Shown: piece by piece, positions 24,826 through 34,753 of the stretch
Numbering within the stretch: position 1 is the first letter of the stretch
How the letters are laid out: every line of letters starts with the position of its first letter
From: Gorsachius magnificus
Taxonomy: Eukaryota; Chordata; Aves; Pelecaniformes; Ardeidae
DNA: 64,000 bases
Reading direction: 5' to 3'
NCBI GenBank assembly: GCA_034008185.1
Contig: CM067082.1
Coordinates: forward strand, 155,255,895 to 155,319,894
The notes under the pieces: generated by a model
What the model was told of the DNA's origin: nothing
Seen by the model: the letters and a program-made list of their open reading frames with translations, nothing else
The model's database searches: none
Made by a program: the position numbers and the translations under genes

Positions 24826-25133
24826 GTGCCCATGTGGGTGTTGGTCTCTTCTCCCTGGTAACGGGCTATAGGACGAGGGGAAATGGCCTCAAGTTGCACC
24901 AGGGCAGGTTTAGGTTGGACATTAGGAAAAATTTCTTCACAGAAAGGGCTATCAGGCAATGGACTGGGCTGTCCAGGGAAGTGGTGGAGTCCCCACCCCT
25001 GGGGGTATTTAAAAGCCGGGCAGATGGGGTGCCTGGGGACAGGGTTTAGTGGTGGGATGGCAGGGTTAGGTTAAGGGTTGGGCTTGAGGATCTTAAAGGT
25101 CTTTTCCAACCTAAATGATTCTATGATTCTATG
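24826..25133 (+). mobile_element. CR1 LINE 3'-end fragment
   Basis: This runs from the F-S-x-V-T block at the end of ORF2 (GTTGGTCTCTTCTCCCTGGT) to the tail AAATGATTCTATGATTCTATG at 25113-25133. The minus-strand copies at 28315 and 58693 carry the reverse complement of the same kind of 3' UTR. With the piece at 24140-24647 it may be one element split by a rearrangement, or two separate insertions; the ORF2 portions barely overlap, which keeps both options open. Confidence 0.9.
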
Positions 25134-26867
25134 TATGGCCCTAGATGCCCAATGACATTTCTAAGCATTGTGGCCTAGTGATTTTCCAGATGCCATCTGG
25201 GAAGGAAGCTGCAGAGATGGGAACAAGCATTCAGATTACTCAACTCCAAAGCTGTTAGCTCTTTGCTACATTTCTGCAAGCTGGAGTTAAATATTGCATC
25301 CTTGATTTAAGCTGAAGGGGTACTATGCATATAGGTGCAAACATGACCTCAGATTTAATTCCTATAACTCCAAGATCATTTTTGCTCTTTTATTTTTCTC
25401 CTGGCATCCTGACCAAAATCACCAGGGGAATAAAAGTCAACAGCAAAGCTCAGTTATGCTAAATGTCTTCAGCTCTATGAGCTAAAGCCTCAACCATAAA
25501 TGAGATCCAACAGGAAGCAAACTCTGCACAAATGCTTACGGAAGACTCCAACCAGCCTTTTATAGCTTAATGTTGTATTCACTGGATTTTATTCAGAGAA
25601 AGAGAAAAGGAAATTTTGAAAATACAGCACTGTCCACAGCACTTAGAAAGTGGAAAAGAAGATGAAAATACGATATACTGAGGGCAACTGGAAATGTTTT
25701 CATGTATATCCACATATATTCAACTAGAAAATCAGGCCACATTCAAACTGGCAGAGCCTTGTGAGCATTGCATTCCTCAAAATTACAAGAGGAAAACTGT
25801 TGTGGAGTTTTTTATCACACAGGAAGCAGGCTAAGGCTTAGGGGACTCATTCTGCTGGGCACTGATTACTGGCTCAGAGGATGCCAGGATGCTTAGTGCT
25901 GCCTTTCGGTCAGTGGGACTAGTTCCAGTATTGCTGCTTGACCTTGCAAATAGACACAAACTGGCTCAGTCATACTGGTCCCATGTCTCTTCTTTCCAGG
26001 CTATGTACTTTTCTGATGCCAGGATGCCTTCCACAGATAAGGGAGAAAAGTCTGAAAGCCTCCTTTCCTTTGCTTTGGAAATAATACTTTCATAAAGACT
26101 GAACTATAACCCATCAAACTTAGTTCCTTTGCATACGTCTGAGTTTTAGTTGGATGGTTTTGTACTGAAAGTAAAGTTGGTTACATTCCTTTTTCTATTC
26201 ATTTTCTAGCTTGTATGCTTAGCGCTTGACAAAGATAACTTTAGCCTTCAGTTTTAATATGCCAGGTGCACTACAGTATAAAAGGCATGAACATGATTTA
26301 TTATGTATTCACAATGTTCATATTGCAATAAAAATGCTGAGGTGCTATTGTGAAACATTTCGTTTTAAAAGTTCACAGTCCTAAGAAACAAAATTAAACA
26401 TGATGACCTATGGGATACATCAGCAAGTTAAAAAAAGGAAGCACCGTGATTTGAATTGGGTTTGGCATTACAGCTCCCCACGCTTGAATTAAAGTACTCT
26501 GCATGGGAAAGTCAAGGCTAAAATATGCAGCCTGTTCTATCATTTCCCTCTTCGTTAGAAAAATGAGCACAACAGAAAGAGAAAGCTGTGACATATAAGT
26601 GGTGCTTGCTTACAAAAGGAAACAACTCACATATATTTAAATCCTTAGGATATAAGATGGATTTCAATGCACCCCTCTTAATCTCTTGAAGTAAATGATA
26701 GCCACTACTCCAGACTGTGAGTAACCACTACAACATGCATTGAAGTTGCTGCTTCAGATCCACCATTCTTCCAATGGGAATGAACTTTACTGCTTTTTCT
26801 ACTTTTTGTCTGTTATTCAGACAAGATCAAATTGATTTTAAGCATCTGGGAGTGATGAAGTTCAGGA
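25134..26867. other. Stretch without a recognised gene
   Basis: AT-rich sequence with short open frames only. No mobile element was recognised up to the LTR that starts at 26868. Confidence 0.45.
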
Positions 26868-27459
26868 TGTGCTGGTTTTAGCTGGAATAAAGTTAATTTT
26901 TTTCACAGCAGCTAGCATGGGGCTATGTTTGAGATTTGTGCTGGAAACAGTGTTGATAACCCAGGGATATTTTCATTCCTGCTGAGCAGGGCTTACACAG
27001 AGCCAAGGCCCTTTCTGCCTCTCACCCCACCCCACCAGTGAGCAGGCTGGGGGAGCACAAGAAGCTGAGAGGGAACACAGTTGGGACAGCTGACCCCAAC
27101 TGACCCCAGGGATATCCCACACCACGTGATGGCATGCTCAGCATATACAGCTGGAGGAAGAAGGAGGAAGGGAGGACATTCAGAGCGATGGCGTTTGTCT
27201 TCCCAAGTCACCGTTACACTTGATGGAGCCCTGTTTTCCTGGGGATGGCTGAGCACCTGCCTGCCCATGGGAAGCAGGGAATGAATTCCTTGTTTTCCTT
27301 TGCTTGTATGCATGGATTTTGCTTTCCCTATTAAACTGCCTTTATCTCAACCCAGGAGTTTTCTCATGTTCACTCTTCCCATTCTCTCCCCCACCCCACC
27401 GGTGGGAAGTGAGCGTGGCCATGTGGGGCTGAGTTGCCAGCTGGGATTAAACCACAGCA
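26868..27459 (+). mobile_element. Solo LTR of an endogenous retrovirus, subtype A
   Basis: It begins TGTGCTGGTTTTAGCTGG and ends TTAAACCACAGCA, so it has TG...CA ends. The left part (U3) contains AAAGTTAATTTTTTTCACAG and GCTAGCATGGGGCTATG. A polyadenylation signal ATTAAA lies at 27330-27335, followed by CTGCCTTTATCTCAACCC. Sequence and order match the copies at 37830-38403 and 49089-49661. No retroviral coding region flanks it, so it is a solo LTR left by recombination. Flanking bases (AGGA and GGGA) give no clean target duplication, in contrast to the other two copies. Open frames inside it are accidental. Confidence 0.85.
27330..27335 (+). promoter_or_regulatory. LTR polyadenylation signal ATTAAA
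   Basis: The same hexamer occurs at the same place in all copies of this LTR family (49525-49530, 30901-30906 without the first A, and 37956-37961 in reverse). Confidence 0.55.
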
Positions 27460-28314
27460 GGGAAAGCATATTGATAAAAGTAGTAAAGTTTCAGGGGTAA
27501 GTGTAAACTACTTTCAGGATGGAGCTTGATCAGCTTATGAAAGGGCTGTGATAACAGGAGACTAGAATCATTATTCGAACAGGTCTCCACCATTTCCTTC
27601 TCTTCTCTCTAATCTTGCTCTGCACAGAAACATGCTTATTCTTCCTGCAGAACAATTAGCGAGCGTACAGGTTGGGATGGACCCCAGTGGCACTCAATCA
27701 AGGCTAGACCACCACTAGCCTTGTTCCCATCAACTTGATGAGCTCCTTTTACATTTCCACTTCTCTCCTGTAACACACCTGGGGACATTGCACATTTGCT
27801 GGAACGTTTCATTCTCTGAAAGCTTGAACTCCTCTGTGTTTCAGGGTGTATAGAAGTCTGAGCCCATAAGTCATATATAGAAAGGATACATTTTGTTGTC
27901 TTTGGAAAGGCATTACCCTTGCGTACACAGCTCCCATGTTTCTCTTTTATTCTCCACTCTGAGGAACTCCCATGAAAGTTTTGTCCCATTACAATGACTC
28001 CACAGTTTATATTGAGATGTGAGTGAAAAAGCACAAAAAAGCACCAAAAAAGTGTCTATTTTGAGCACATCTATAATCTAATTGTTTGGAAGACAATGCA
28101 AAGTGGGGGCAAAATACTGTGAATGGCATAACTCCATTGAAGTTGTGTCTCATACGTTCACTGCTTTACCTAGCCAGAATTTTGAATGATTTACTCAACT
28201 AGCTAAAAATGTTTCATGGGCTTTTCTGCCTTTAACCATCAGTGCAGGTGTCACAGGGGACGTTTTCATACCCTGGTGTAGACTTTGCTCTGCTTTTTCA
28301 AAAAATGACTGATA
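27460..28314. other. Stretch without a recognised gene
   Basis: No gene or repeat recognised. A 132-codon minus-strand open frame (27636-28034) carries no identifiable motif and is probably fortuitous. Confidence 0.4.
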
Positions 28315-28412
28315 TTAGAATCATAGAATCATAGAATCGTTTAGGTTGGAAAAGACCTTTAAGGTCATCAAGTCCAACCGTTACCCTAACACTGCTATCC
28401 TACCACTAAACC
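28315..28412 (-). mobile_element. CR1 LINE 3' terminal fragment (minus strand)
   Basis: Reverse tail AGAATCATAGAATCATAGAATC is followed by GGTTGGAAAAGACCTTTAAG. Only the last 100 or so bases of the element are present. Confidence 0.9.
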
Positions 28413-28710
28413 AGGCTCGAGCAGCACTTTCTGGAAAGCAGGGGACTGGCTGAAATGATAAACAGTGACTGCCACTTTCTGCCTGGGATAGAGAGAATAT
28501 TGCATGGCATCATGTTAGTGGCCAAGATTTGACTTTATGCCAGGACTTTTTAAGGACTTGAATTTTTACTCCATATCCCACCTCTCATACTACACACCGC
28601 ACACACACATAGTAGGTCAACAAATACCTGCCTTTTTTTTATAGGCTACATTGCTAGAAGTCAATGGTAACCAGGCAGGAATAAGATGTAAAGAATATAA
28701 TAAATAGACT

Positions 28711-28828
28711 ATTTCAGTTGGAAGGGACCTACAGTGATCATGTAGTCCAACTGTTTGACCAATTCAGGGCTGACCAAAGGTTAAAGCATGTTATTACGGG
28801 CATTAACCAAATGCTTGTTAAACACTCA
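28711..28828 (-). mobile_element. CR1 LINE 3' fragment without tail (minus strand)
   Basis: GTTGGAAGGGACCTACAGTG and ATCATGTAGTCCAACTG are reverse-complement CR1 3' UTR blocks, followed by a degraded stretch about GGGCATTAACCAAATGCT. The terminal octamers are lost or never present. It lies 300 bases from another minus-strand CR1 end and differs from it in sequence, so it is a separate insertion. Confidence 0.8.
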
Positions 28829-30249
28829 GCTTACTGTTATTTGAAAGATGAAGGTAAAATAATCTTTTTCTTTTTCTTTTGTTTTTGCTTGTATAAGGTA
28901 TTATTCATTTTAAATTTAGGATCATTGCCCTTATGAAATGAAAAAGAAAAATCTTTCTCAATCTGACCCAAGGCTGAATTTGGGGATAGACGAGTTGAAA
29001 CTGTAGAAATATCCGGAGTTAATCACAACAGATACTTCAGGCTGCTCCTTCCCCATGTCACTTTAAAAGATAACTTTGCAAGACTTTCAATAAGTAATGA
29101 AATTAACAGAAACAGGCATCTTCATGATATTTGGAGATCATTTCAGAATGCATACTATGCCTGAATACAGCTTCTCGCACCCCATACTAATTACCCTTCA
29201 ACCCATCAAATACAGAAACAGAATTTTAACTCACTGGGAAGCCAGCTTTTCACTGGAACAAGGGGGTTTGTGTTGAATGTTAGCAAGCTGGATCTCATGT
29301 CTGCAAGATTTTAATTTGAAGGTGAGCTATTGTAATTCATTGAATCTCGACTATATATTAGAAAGACTTTGCAGATACCATTTTCTAAACTCTTCAGCAA
29401 AACTAACAGTGAAAAGAATACACTTCCTGCAGAAATTAATAAGCTACTCCTTATACACTGTTTAAATTGTTGTCATTGATGTAGCCAGTCACATATATGC
29501 AATAAAGCTTCAGGAAAGAAAAAAAAAAAAAAAAAAAAAAAGAGTAGAAAAGAATTACCCATTAATGGTAAGACAAAGGACCAAAATTGCTGGTATATTT
29601 TAACCTAGTTAGCCTGTCAGGGAGACAAGGACATTGTGAGCCTGTGAGCAGCCATGTGCAATGGTTGCCACCAGAATGGACTCATGAGCAAGGGGCAAGG
29701 CACTGTGGTCAAGGCATGCAGAGGTCAGGAGCTAGACCTTAATCAAGCAAAGTAAGATGATAAGGCAAGAAGAGAAGAGGCCAAGCTGAACTTCAGGAAT
29801 TCACGTACGGACAATTTTAGGATGGGACGTATTGAATGATGGGTTGTAGGAACCAAGAGCTATGACTAAACAAGAAGGAACTAGGAGAGAAACATGCTTT
29901 GCTGTTGCCAACTGATAACAACTGTTCAAACAGCCTCCTATACCTGGCACGTGTGATATCCCAGCCAGATTCACTAACTACTCCTTCCTCAGCTCATCAA
30001 GCACTTCAGCCCCAATGTCCCTCAACAGAACAACTGTTGCCAGATTACCATTTGTAGAACTTGGTCATCCAGTTGAAGTTTAATGGAGGTCAACATAATG
30101 GGAATCTTGGATAGAAAATCCAGCTACATTGCCTGGTTTCCAGGAACCATCTTCACTAGTGTTAGCAAGTATAACTTGCTTGGAAGCCATCCCTTGCCAA
30201 GGCATGAGTCTGTTTTAAATGCAAACTGGCATGCCTTGGAGGGTAACCT
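28829..30249. other. Stretch without a recognised gene
   Basis: The region contains the AATAAA plus A23 tract at 29501-29541 (separate entry). No protein motif was recognised. The frame at 29277-29465 is short and unidentifiable. Confidence 0.4.
29501..29541 (+). other. AATAAA signal followed by a 23-base A tract
   Basis: AATAAA at 29501-29506 is followed 12 bases later by 23 uninterrupted A residues (29519-29541). This arrangement resembles the 3' end of a polyadenylated transcript copied back into DNA. A 9-base direct repeat, GAAAAGAAT, lies on both sides (29411-29419 and 29547-29555), but the right copy is five bases beyond the A tract. The body between them (about 100 bases) is not recognised. 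A chance A tract is the alternative. Confidence 0.4.
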
Positions 30250-30331
30250 GAATCACAGAATAATTTGAGTTGGAAGGGACCTCTGGATGTAATTTGGTGC
30301 AACCCCCCTGAGTAATAGGTCAAGCACTTTG
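30250..30331 (-). mobile_element. CR1 LINE 3'-end fragment (minus strand)
   Basis: CTGAATCACAGAATAATTTG is followed by GTTGGAAGGGACCTCTGGAT and AACCCCCCTG, the reverse complement of a CR1 3' end. Only about 80 bases remain. Confidence 0.82.
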
Positions 30332-30689
30332 TGAAAGGAATAGAGTGGCAGTTCTGATCTCCCTGTTCTCTGAGCATGTACTGGTTTTACAGCACAATTA
30401 CTCCCACTCAGGTTAAATCAGAAGTTGTCAGTATGATTATAACTAATTTAGGTTAATGCATCTGAACACAAGGGCCTACCTCCAAAGTATATCTGCATCT
30501 GTGCAATTCCGTTTTTTCTAATTTCTACTTTTCCCACTGCTCCTTTTCTATCCTGGCTTAACTGCGTCTGTTCTTATCACCTTTATTACGGCTGCAGTCA
30601 GCCAATTGGATAAATACCATAACGACAGCAAAGTGACCTATAATATGGTATATCAGCCAATGCAACTGCTTCTATAATATTCATTCACG
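30332..30689. other. Unassigned spacer
   Basis: No gene or repeat recognised between a CR1 tail and an LTR fragment. Confidence 0.4.
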
Positions 30690-30966
30690 CACCTATATGA
30701 CATTGTGCTCAGCAATCAAAGCTTGGGGAAAGGAGAAGGAAGAGGGACAATCATGGCTATGGCATTTATCTTCTCAAGGAGCCGTTGCACATGCAGAGGC
30801 CCTGCTCTCCAGGAAGAGGCTGGAATCTGCTTGCTGATGGGAAAGCAGTGAATAATTTCCTCTTTTTGCTCTGCTTGTGCTTGAAGCTTTTGCTTTCCCT
30901 ATTAAACGATCATTATCTTGATCCATGAGTCTTCTCAGCTTCCTTCTGTTTTTCTTCCCATCCTGC
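30690..30966 (+). mobile_element. Degraded 3' part of the same ERV LTR family
   Basis: Aligned by eye, this stretch follows the right half of the LTR at 26868-27459: ATGGCATTTATCTTCTCAAG, GAGGCCCTGCTCTCCAGGAA, then GCTTTCCCTATTAAACGATC at about 30891. It stops before the terminal AACCACA...CA end, so both the left half and the last bases are missing. Divergence is clearly higher than between the other copies. The ATTAAA signal is preserved near 30900. Confidence 0.7.
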
Positions 30967-31385
30967 AGGAATTCTGCATAGATTCCTAAATTTACATGTC
31001 GTAACTGACAGTCTCAAATCCACCCCACAAAAGGACAGGATTCAGTTGCCTAAATATAGCTATCTAGTGCCTTTTGTGGTCTGAACCAGGCTCACAGATA
31101 TGATGTGGAACCCACAGAAGACCAGTACTCATCTGTTTTGGCAGGTGGTGTCTGGGGTATATCCAACAGCATCTCACATGGCATTAGATGACTGTTTAGG
31201 CAACTAAATCTTAGCCTAGCCTTTTACAATTGCAATTTAAAAATGGATTTCAGACCATCTTTGTAGATGTATCAGACTTGCTCACAGTCTTTACATGAGA
31301 AAACAAGATATTTAAGAGCTGGCCAGTAACAGCACTATGAAATAAAAGCAGAGAGAGCCTTGTGTGACAGGATGGCAATGGGATT
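30967..31385. other. Unassigned spacer
   Basis: No gene or repeat recognised. Confidence 0.4.
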
Positions 31386-32037
31386 CATAAAATCATATAA
31401 TCATAGAATCATTAAGGTTGGAAAAGACATCCAAGATCAAGTCCAACTGTCAATCCAAGACCGCCATGCCTACTAAACCATGTCCCAAAGTGCCTCGTCT
31501 ACACATTTTTTTACCACCTCCAGGGATGGTGACTCAACCACCCCTCTGGGCAGCCTGTTCCAATGCTTTACCACTCTTTAAGTAAAGAAATTTTTCCTAA
31601 TATCCAATCCAAACCTCCCCTGATGTACCTTGAGGCCATTTCCTCTTGTCCTATCACTTGTTACTTGGGAGAAGAGACCAACACCCACCTCACTACACCA
31701 GTGAGGCAGTTGTAGGGAGCGATAAGATCTCCCCTCAGCCTCCTCTTCTCCAGGTTGAACACCCCCAGATCCCCCAGCCACTGCCCATCAGCCTTGTGCT
31801 CCAGAGCCCTCCCCAGATTCATTTCCCGTCTCTGGACACGCTCCAGCAACTCCATGTCCTTCTTGAACTGAGGGGCCCAAAACTGAACACAGTATTCACT
31901 GTTTCATATTCTACACTGTTGGCTGGCTCATATTCAGTTGACTGTTGACCAGTACCCCCAGATCCCTCTCTGCCAAGCAGCTTTCAAGCCTGTAGCGTTG
32001 CAGGGAGTTGTTGTAACCCAAGTGCAGGACCCAGCAC
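31386..32037 (-). mobile_element. CR1 LINE 3' fragment (minus strand)
   Basis: The plus strand opens with the decayed reverse tail AATCATATAATCATAGAATC, then GGTTGGAAAAGACATCCAAG. Minus-strand reading shows the ORF2 C-terminal blocks [14 protein letters not shown] (about 31610-31655) and [11 protein letters not shown] (about 31825-31855). Similarity continues left-to-right through GTACCCCCAGATCCCTCTC to CAAGTGCAGGACCCAGCAC. A segment about 31890-31930 is out of register with the family, suggesting an internal deletion. Confidence 0.9.
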
Positions 32038-32820
32038 AAACATTTAAACAGGAAATGTACCATGCAGTAAGAATAAACAAGACTGGACTTAGTCCCTACC
32101 TTCTCTTCCTTTGTTTCAAGTTGGCAGCTCTTGAAATAGAAGAAAAAATAAGGGAAACAAGGCAGTCAGCTTTGCTAAATGGTTTGGTGAGCACATGGAT
32201 TCAGTCTTTCTTCAAGAATCATCATGTAAAATTTTCTGGACTTTATTATACAGAAAGCTGCAAAAAAATCTTTTGGTCATAAAAATATAAATATCTACCA
32301 CTCAGTAGCGAATCACATAATGCATTGCAGCCCCTTCCATAGCTGGGACTGCAGCCACATAGGTATAATTGTTTATTGTTTTAGCAATTTATTGAACTTG
32401 CTTTTTTGTTTGTTTGGGTGGTTTTGTTTTGTTTTGTTTTTCTCTAACTGAATTTCCATGACTGACTGTTAAGAAGGAACATCATTTTATTGCAACTCTT
32501 AATGACACAAGAAAAGTTTGGGGATTATGTATTAAGAGCAGGGATTGAGCCCAGAATTATTGTTTGCTTCCTGCTATGGAAAAAACCTATGTGAGTATTT
32601 ATTTTTCCATCTTACAGTTTTGTGTAACTGCAGGAACAAAGTATTTTTAAAAACATCTTTGTATCTTTCCTCCTGAGTATTGTCTGCATTCCACATCCAA
32701 AAGCTGCTCCAACCCAGTTACCACAGTTTGTGGCAATGTCTGCACCTGATAGTAAAGGCAGATGTAAACTTGAGAGAAGGGTTTCTCATCTCAGTAAAGG
32801 CTATGGCGTTCAAAGCTTCC
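32038..32820. other. Unassigned stretch upstream of a promoter candidate
   Basis: It contains a (GTTTT)n low-complexity run near 32404-32440. No protein motif recognised. Confidence 0.4.
32404..32440 (+). repeat. (GTTT)n/(GTTTT)n simple repeat
   Basis: TTTTGTTTGTTTGGGTGG is followed by three GTTTT units. Confidence 0.7.
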
Positions 32821-33114
32821 TGACTCACGCGGCTTCAGCTGTTTGCGAAACACGGCATTGATGCAATTTAGAAGCATGGCAATTGGAGAATGAGGGAGTT
32901 TTTCAAAAAACCATGACGCACTGTGTGACGCCAGAGAAATTGTTTCTCCTCTGACAGCCTTTGCTGTAGAAAAAAAAAAAAAAGCTATAAAATAGCAATA
33001 AGGGCACCCCTCTTAGCAGTAATAACCCAGCTGAGTCTCCGAGCCTTTTGAAGATGTATTTGTGAAGGAGGAAGAGAAGAAAAAACAAAATACTGAATGG
33101 AACCTACAGCAGAG
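32821..33114 (+). promoter_or_regulatory. Candidate TATA promoter and first exon
   Basis: A perfect TATA box, TATAAAATAG, lies at 32986-32995. Upstream are TGACTCA (32821-32827, AP-1 type), TGACGCA (32914-32920) and TGACGCC (32926-32932, CRE/AP-1-like), in a patch with several CpGs in otherwise CpG-poor DNA. A start site would be expected near 33015-33020. A donor-like sequence, AGAG followed by GTAAAA, occurs at 33111-33120. No coding frame is evident between them, so this would be a non-coding first exon. The motifs are short and could be chance; transcription is not shown by the sequence. Confidence 0.3.
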
Positions 33115-34406
33115 GTAAAATGGTCCTGTTTAAACTGGAGACTCTAATATATACTGCAGGCTACATAGCAGAAAATGACACCATTCGGAAATGAAAACTC
33201 ATTCCAGCAACATTTAAACAGTCTTTCAGCAGCTTAAGGAGTAGTATTGAATAAGACAGTAAGCCTTCATCTACAGTGGATTCTTATTAATGCTGCTGTT
33301 AAAGTGGCATTAAAAAAAAAATGTTTGCATAAAAACCTGCAAAAATTGTAAAAAAAAAAATTACAGGCTTGTGCTGGCACACACAAAAAGAAGCCATGTT
33401 CTAGACAATCCTGTAATACAAATAGTAAACTTAGGCCATCAGAGGGTTCAAGTCAAAGCCCACTACATTTCTTCCATCCTCTTCAGAAGAAAGTGGACCA
33501 GGCTATGGGTCACCTGTTCTGCTGCTCAGTGTTAGGCTTCCACATTGGACTTGGCGTTGACTTTTAGAGGCAGTGACCTGAGTGAGTTAGGCAGCATCTT
33601 TGCAGAGCCAAAAGTTTTCTTACAAAGACAACAAAGCATTAAATATAGATATATAAATATATACATACATATATATGTGTATATATAATTATATTCATAT
33701 GCACATGCAAGTACTCCAAAGGTAGCATGGGACAGTACAACATCTGTTTAGCTGTCTGTAATTTCTCTCTTCCCTTCCCACCTCCTCCCAGATATTCCCA
33801 TGCTGCTGGGAAAGAATGGGATGAAAGATGCAGTGAGACCACCAAGCAGTTCTGTATGTTTGCATCTGGACAGGAGAAAGGCCATTTTATTGAAAGAGAT
33901 TTTTGAAAATGTGGTGATTTGGGGAAATATATTCCAGAAAATTAGCTCCCTTTCTCACACACTCACTCATGTCCAGAGATTCTTACCCAACAGTGGTGTG
34001 TTCCCAGCATCGCTCCAAGCTGCAACTGCCCATTTTGAGCACATCCACAGTGAAAAATGACTGACTGTGCAAGGAGTTTGGAGATCCTGGCTCTTCGATA
34101 AATGTGTGGGGTGTTTTGGCTATGTCTGAGAGTTTTTTTCATTGCAGGATTTTGGGTTTGTTGGGGGTTTTTAATTTTATTTTGTAATTTTATTTGTCCT
34201 CCCACCTGAAAACCCTAAAGTATATCTTGTTCTGTTCCTGTAATACTGGGCTGTATTGCGTTGTCCTTTATTATGCGGAGGATAAAGGGGTCCAGCTAAA
34301 AAGTTGAAGAGGTGAATTTAATGTTAAATGAGTCAATAAGGAGAAGACTTTGAGCTTTATCAAAAAAGGGATCAATTACTTTAGGTTTGCAACTTGGTTC
34401 TGAGCC
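33115..34406. other. Unassigned stretch with AT simple repeat
   Basis: No gene recognised. It contains the TA-rich microsatellite at 33641-33700. Confidence 0.4.
33641..33700 (+). repeat. (TA)n-rich microsatellite
   Basis: This is an interrupted run of TA and TATG/CATA units about 60 bases long. Confidence 0.75.
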
Positions 34407-34515
34407 TGACCTGTGACCTCGCTGTTAATTAATGTCACAGTTGCACTCTGCAAGGAAGCAAATGTGCTATTATTAGTAATTAATATCACAGCTGACCTGA
34501 GCTCTAAAGGTTCAC
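34407..34515. promoter_or_regulatory. Candidate enhancer: DR1 plus repeated TAATTAAT motifs
   Basis: TGACCT-G-TGACCT at 34407-34419 is a perfect DR1 on the minus strand (AGGTCA-C-AGGTCA), the class bound by RXR, HNF4, PPAR or COUP-TF. TAATTAATGTCACAG (34426-34440) recurs as TAATTAATATCACAG (34477-34491), with one mismatch and 51 bases between starts. Another TGACCT follows at 34493-34498. TAATTA is a homeodomain core. The grouping is suggestive; binding and conservation are not shown. Confidence 0.3.
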
Positions 34516-34738
34516 ATGTGGCCTGAAGGGACATTTAAATGCTTTATGTTAGCAGCTGGAAGTTTTATATATGCCATTGTGTAAAGTCAAAACATTGTAA
34601 AGACCCTTAAGGCACTCAGAAACAGGACAATAATATTTGAATCTGTGCCTCAGCATGTCATGCAAAATATGAAGTAAAGTCTCCACATCTTGGAAGGAAG
34701 CTAATAGACAGTTAATGCAATGATAAGTTGCTCACTGT

Positions 34739-34753
34739 TCTCTCTCTCTCTCT
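34739..34753 (+). repeat. (TC)n microsatellite
   Basis: Seven TC units lead into a short TA run. Confidence 0.75.

Noticed and set aside
27081..27313. Frames of 67 and 106 codons near 27.1 kb
   Set aside because: They lie inside the solo LTR and repeat, in reverse, in the copy near 38.1 kb.
28120..28150. ATAACTCCATTGAAGTTGTG as an ancient CR1/L3 block
   Set aside because: It is too short to separate from chance without a profile search.
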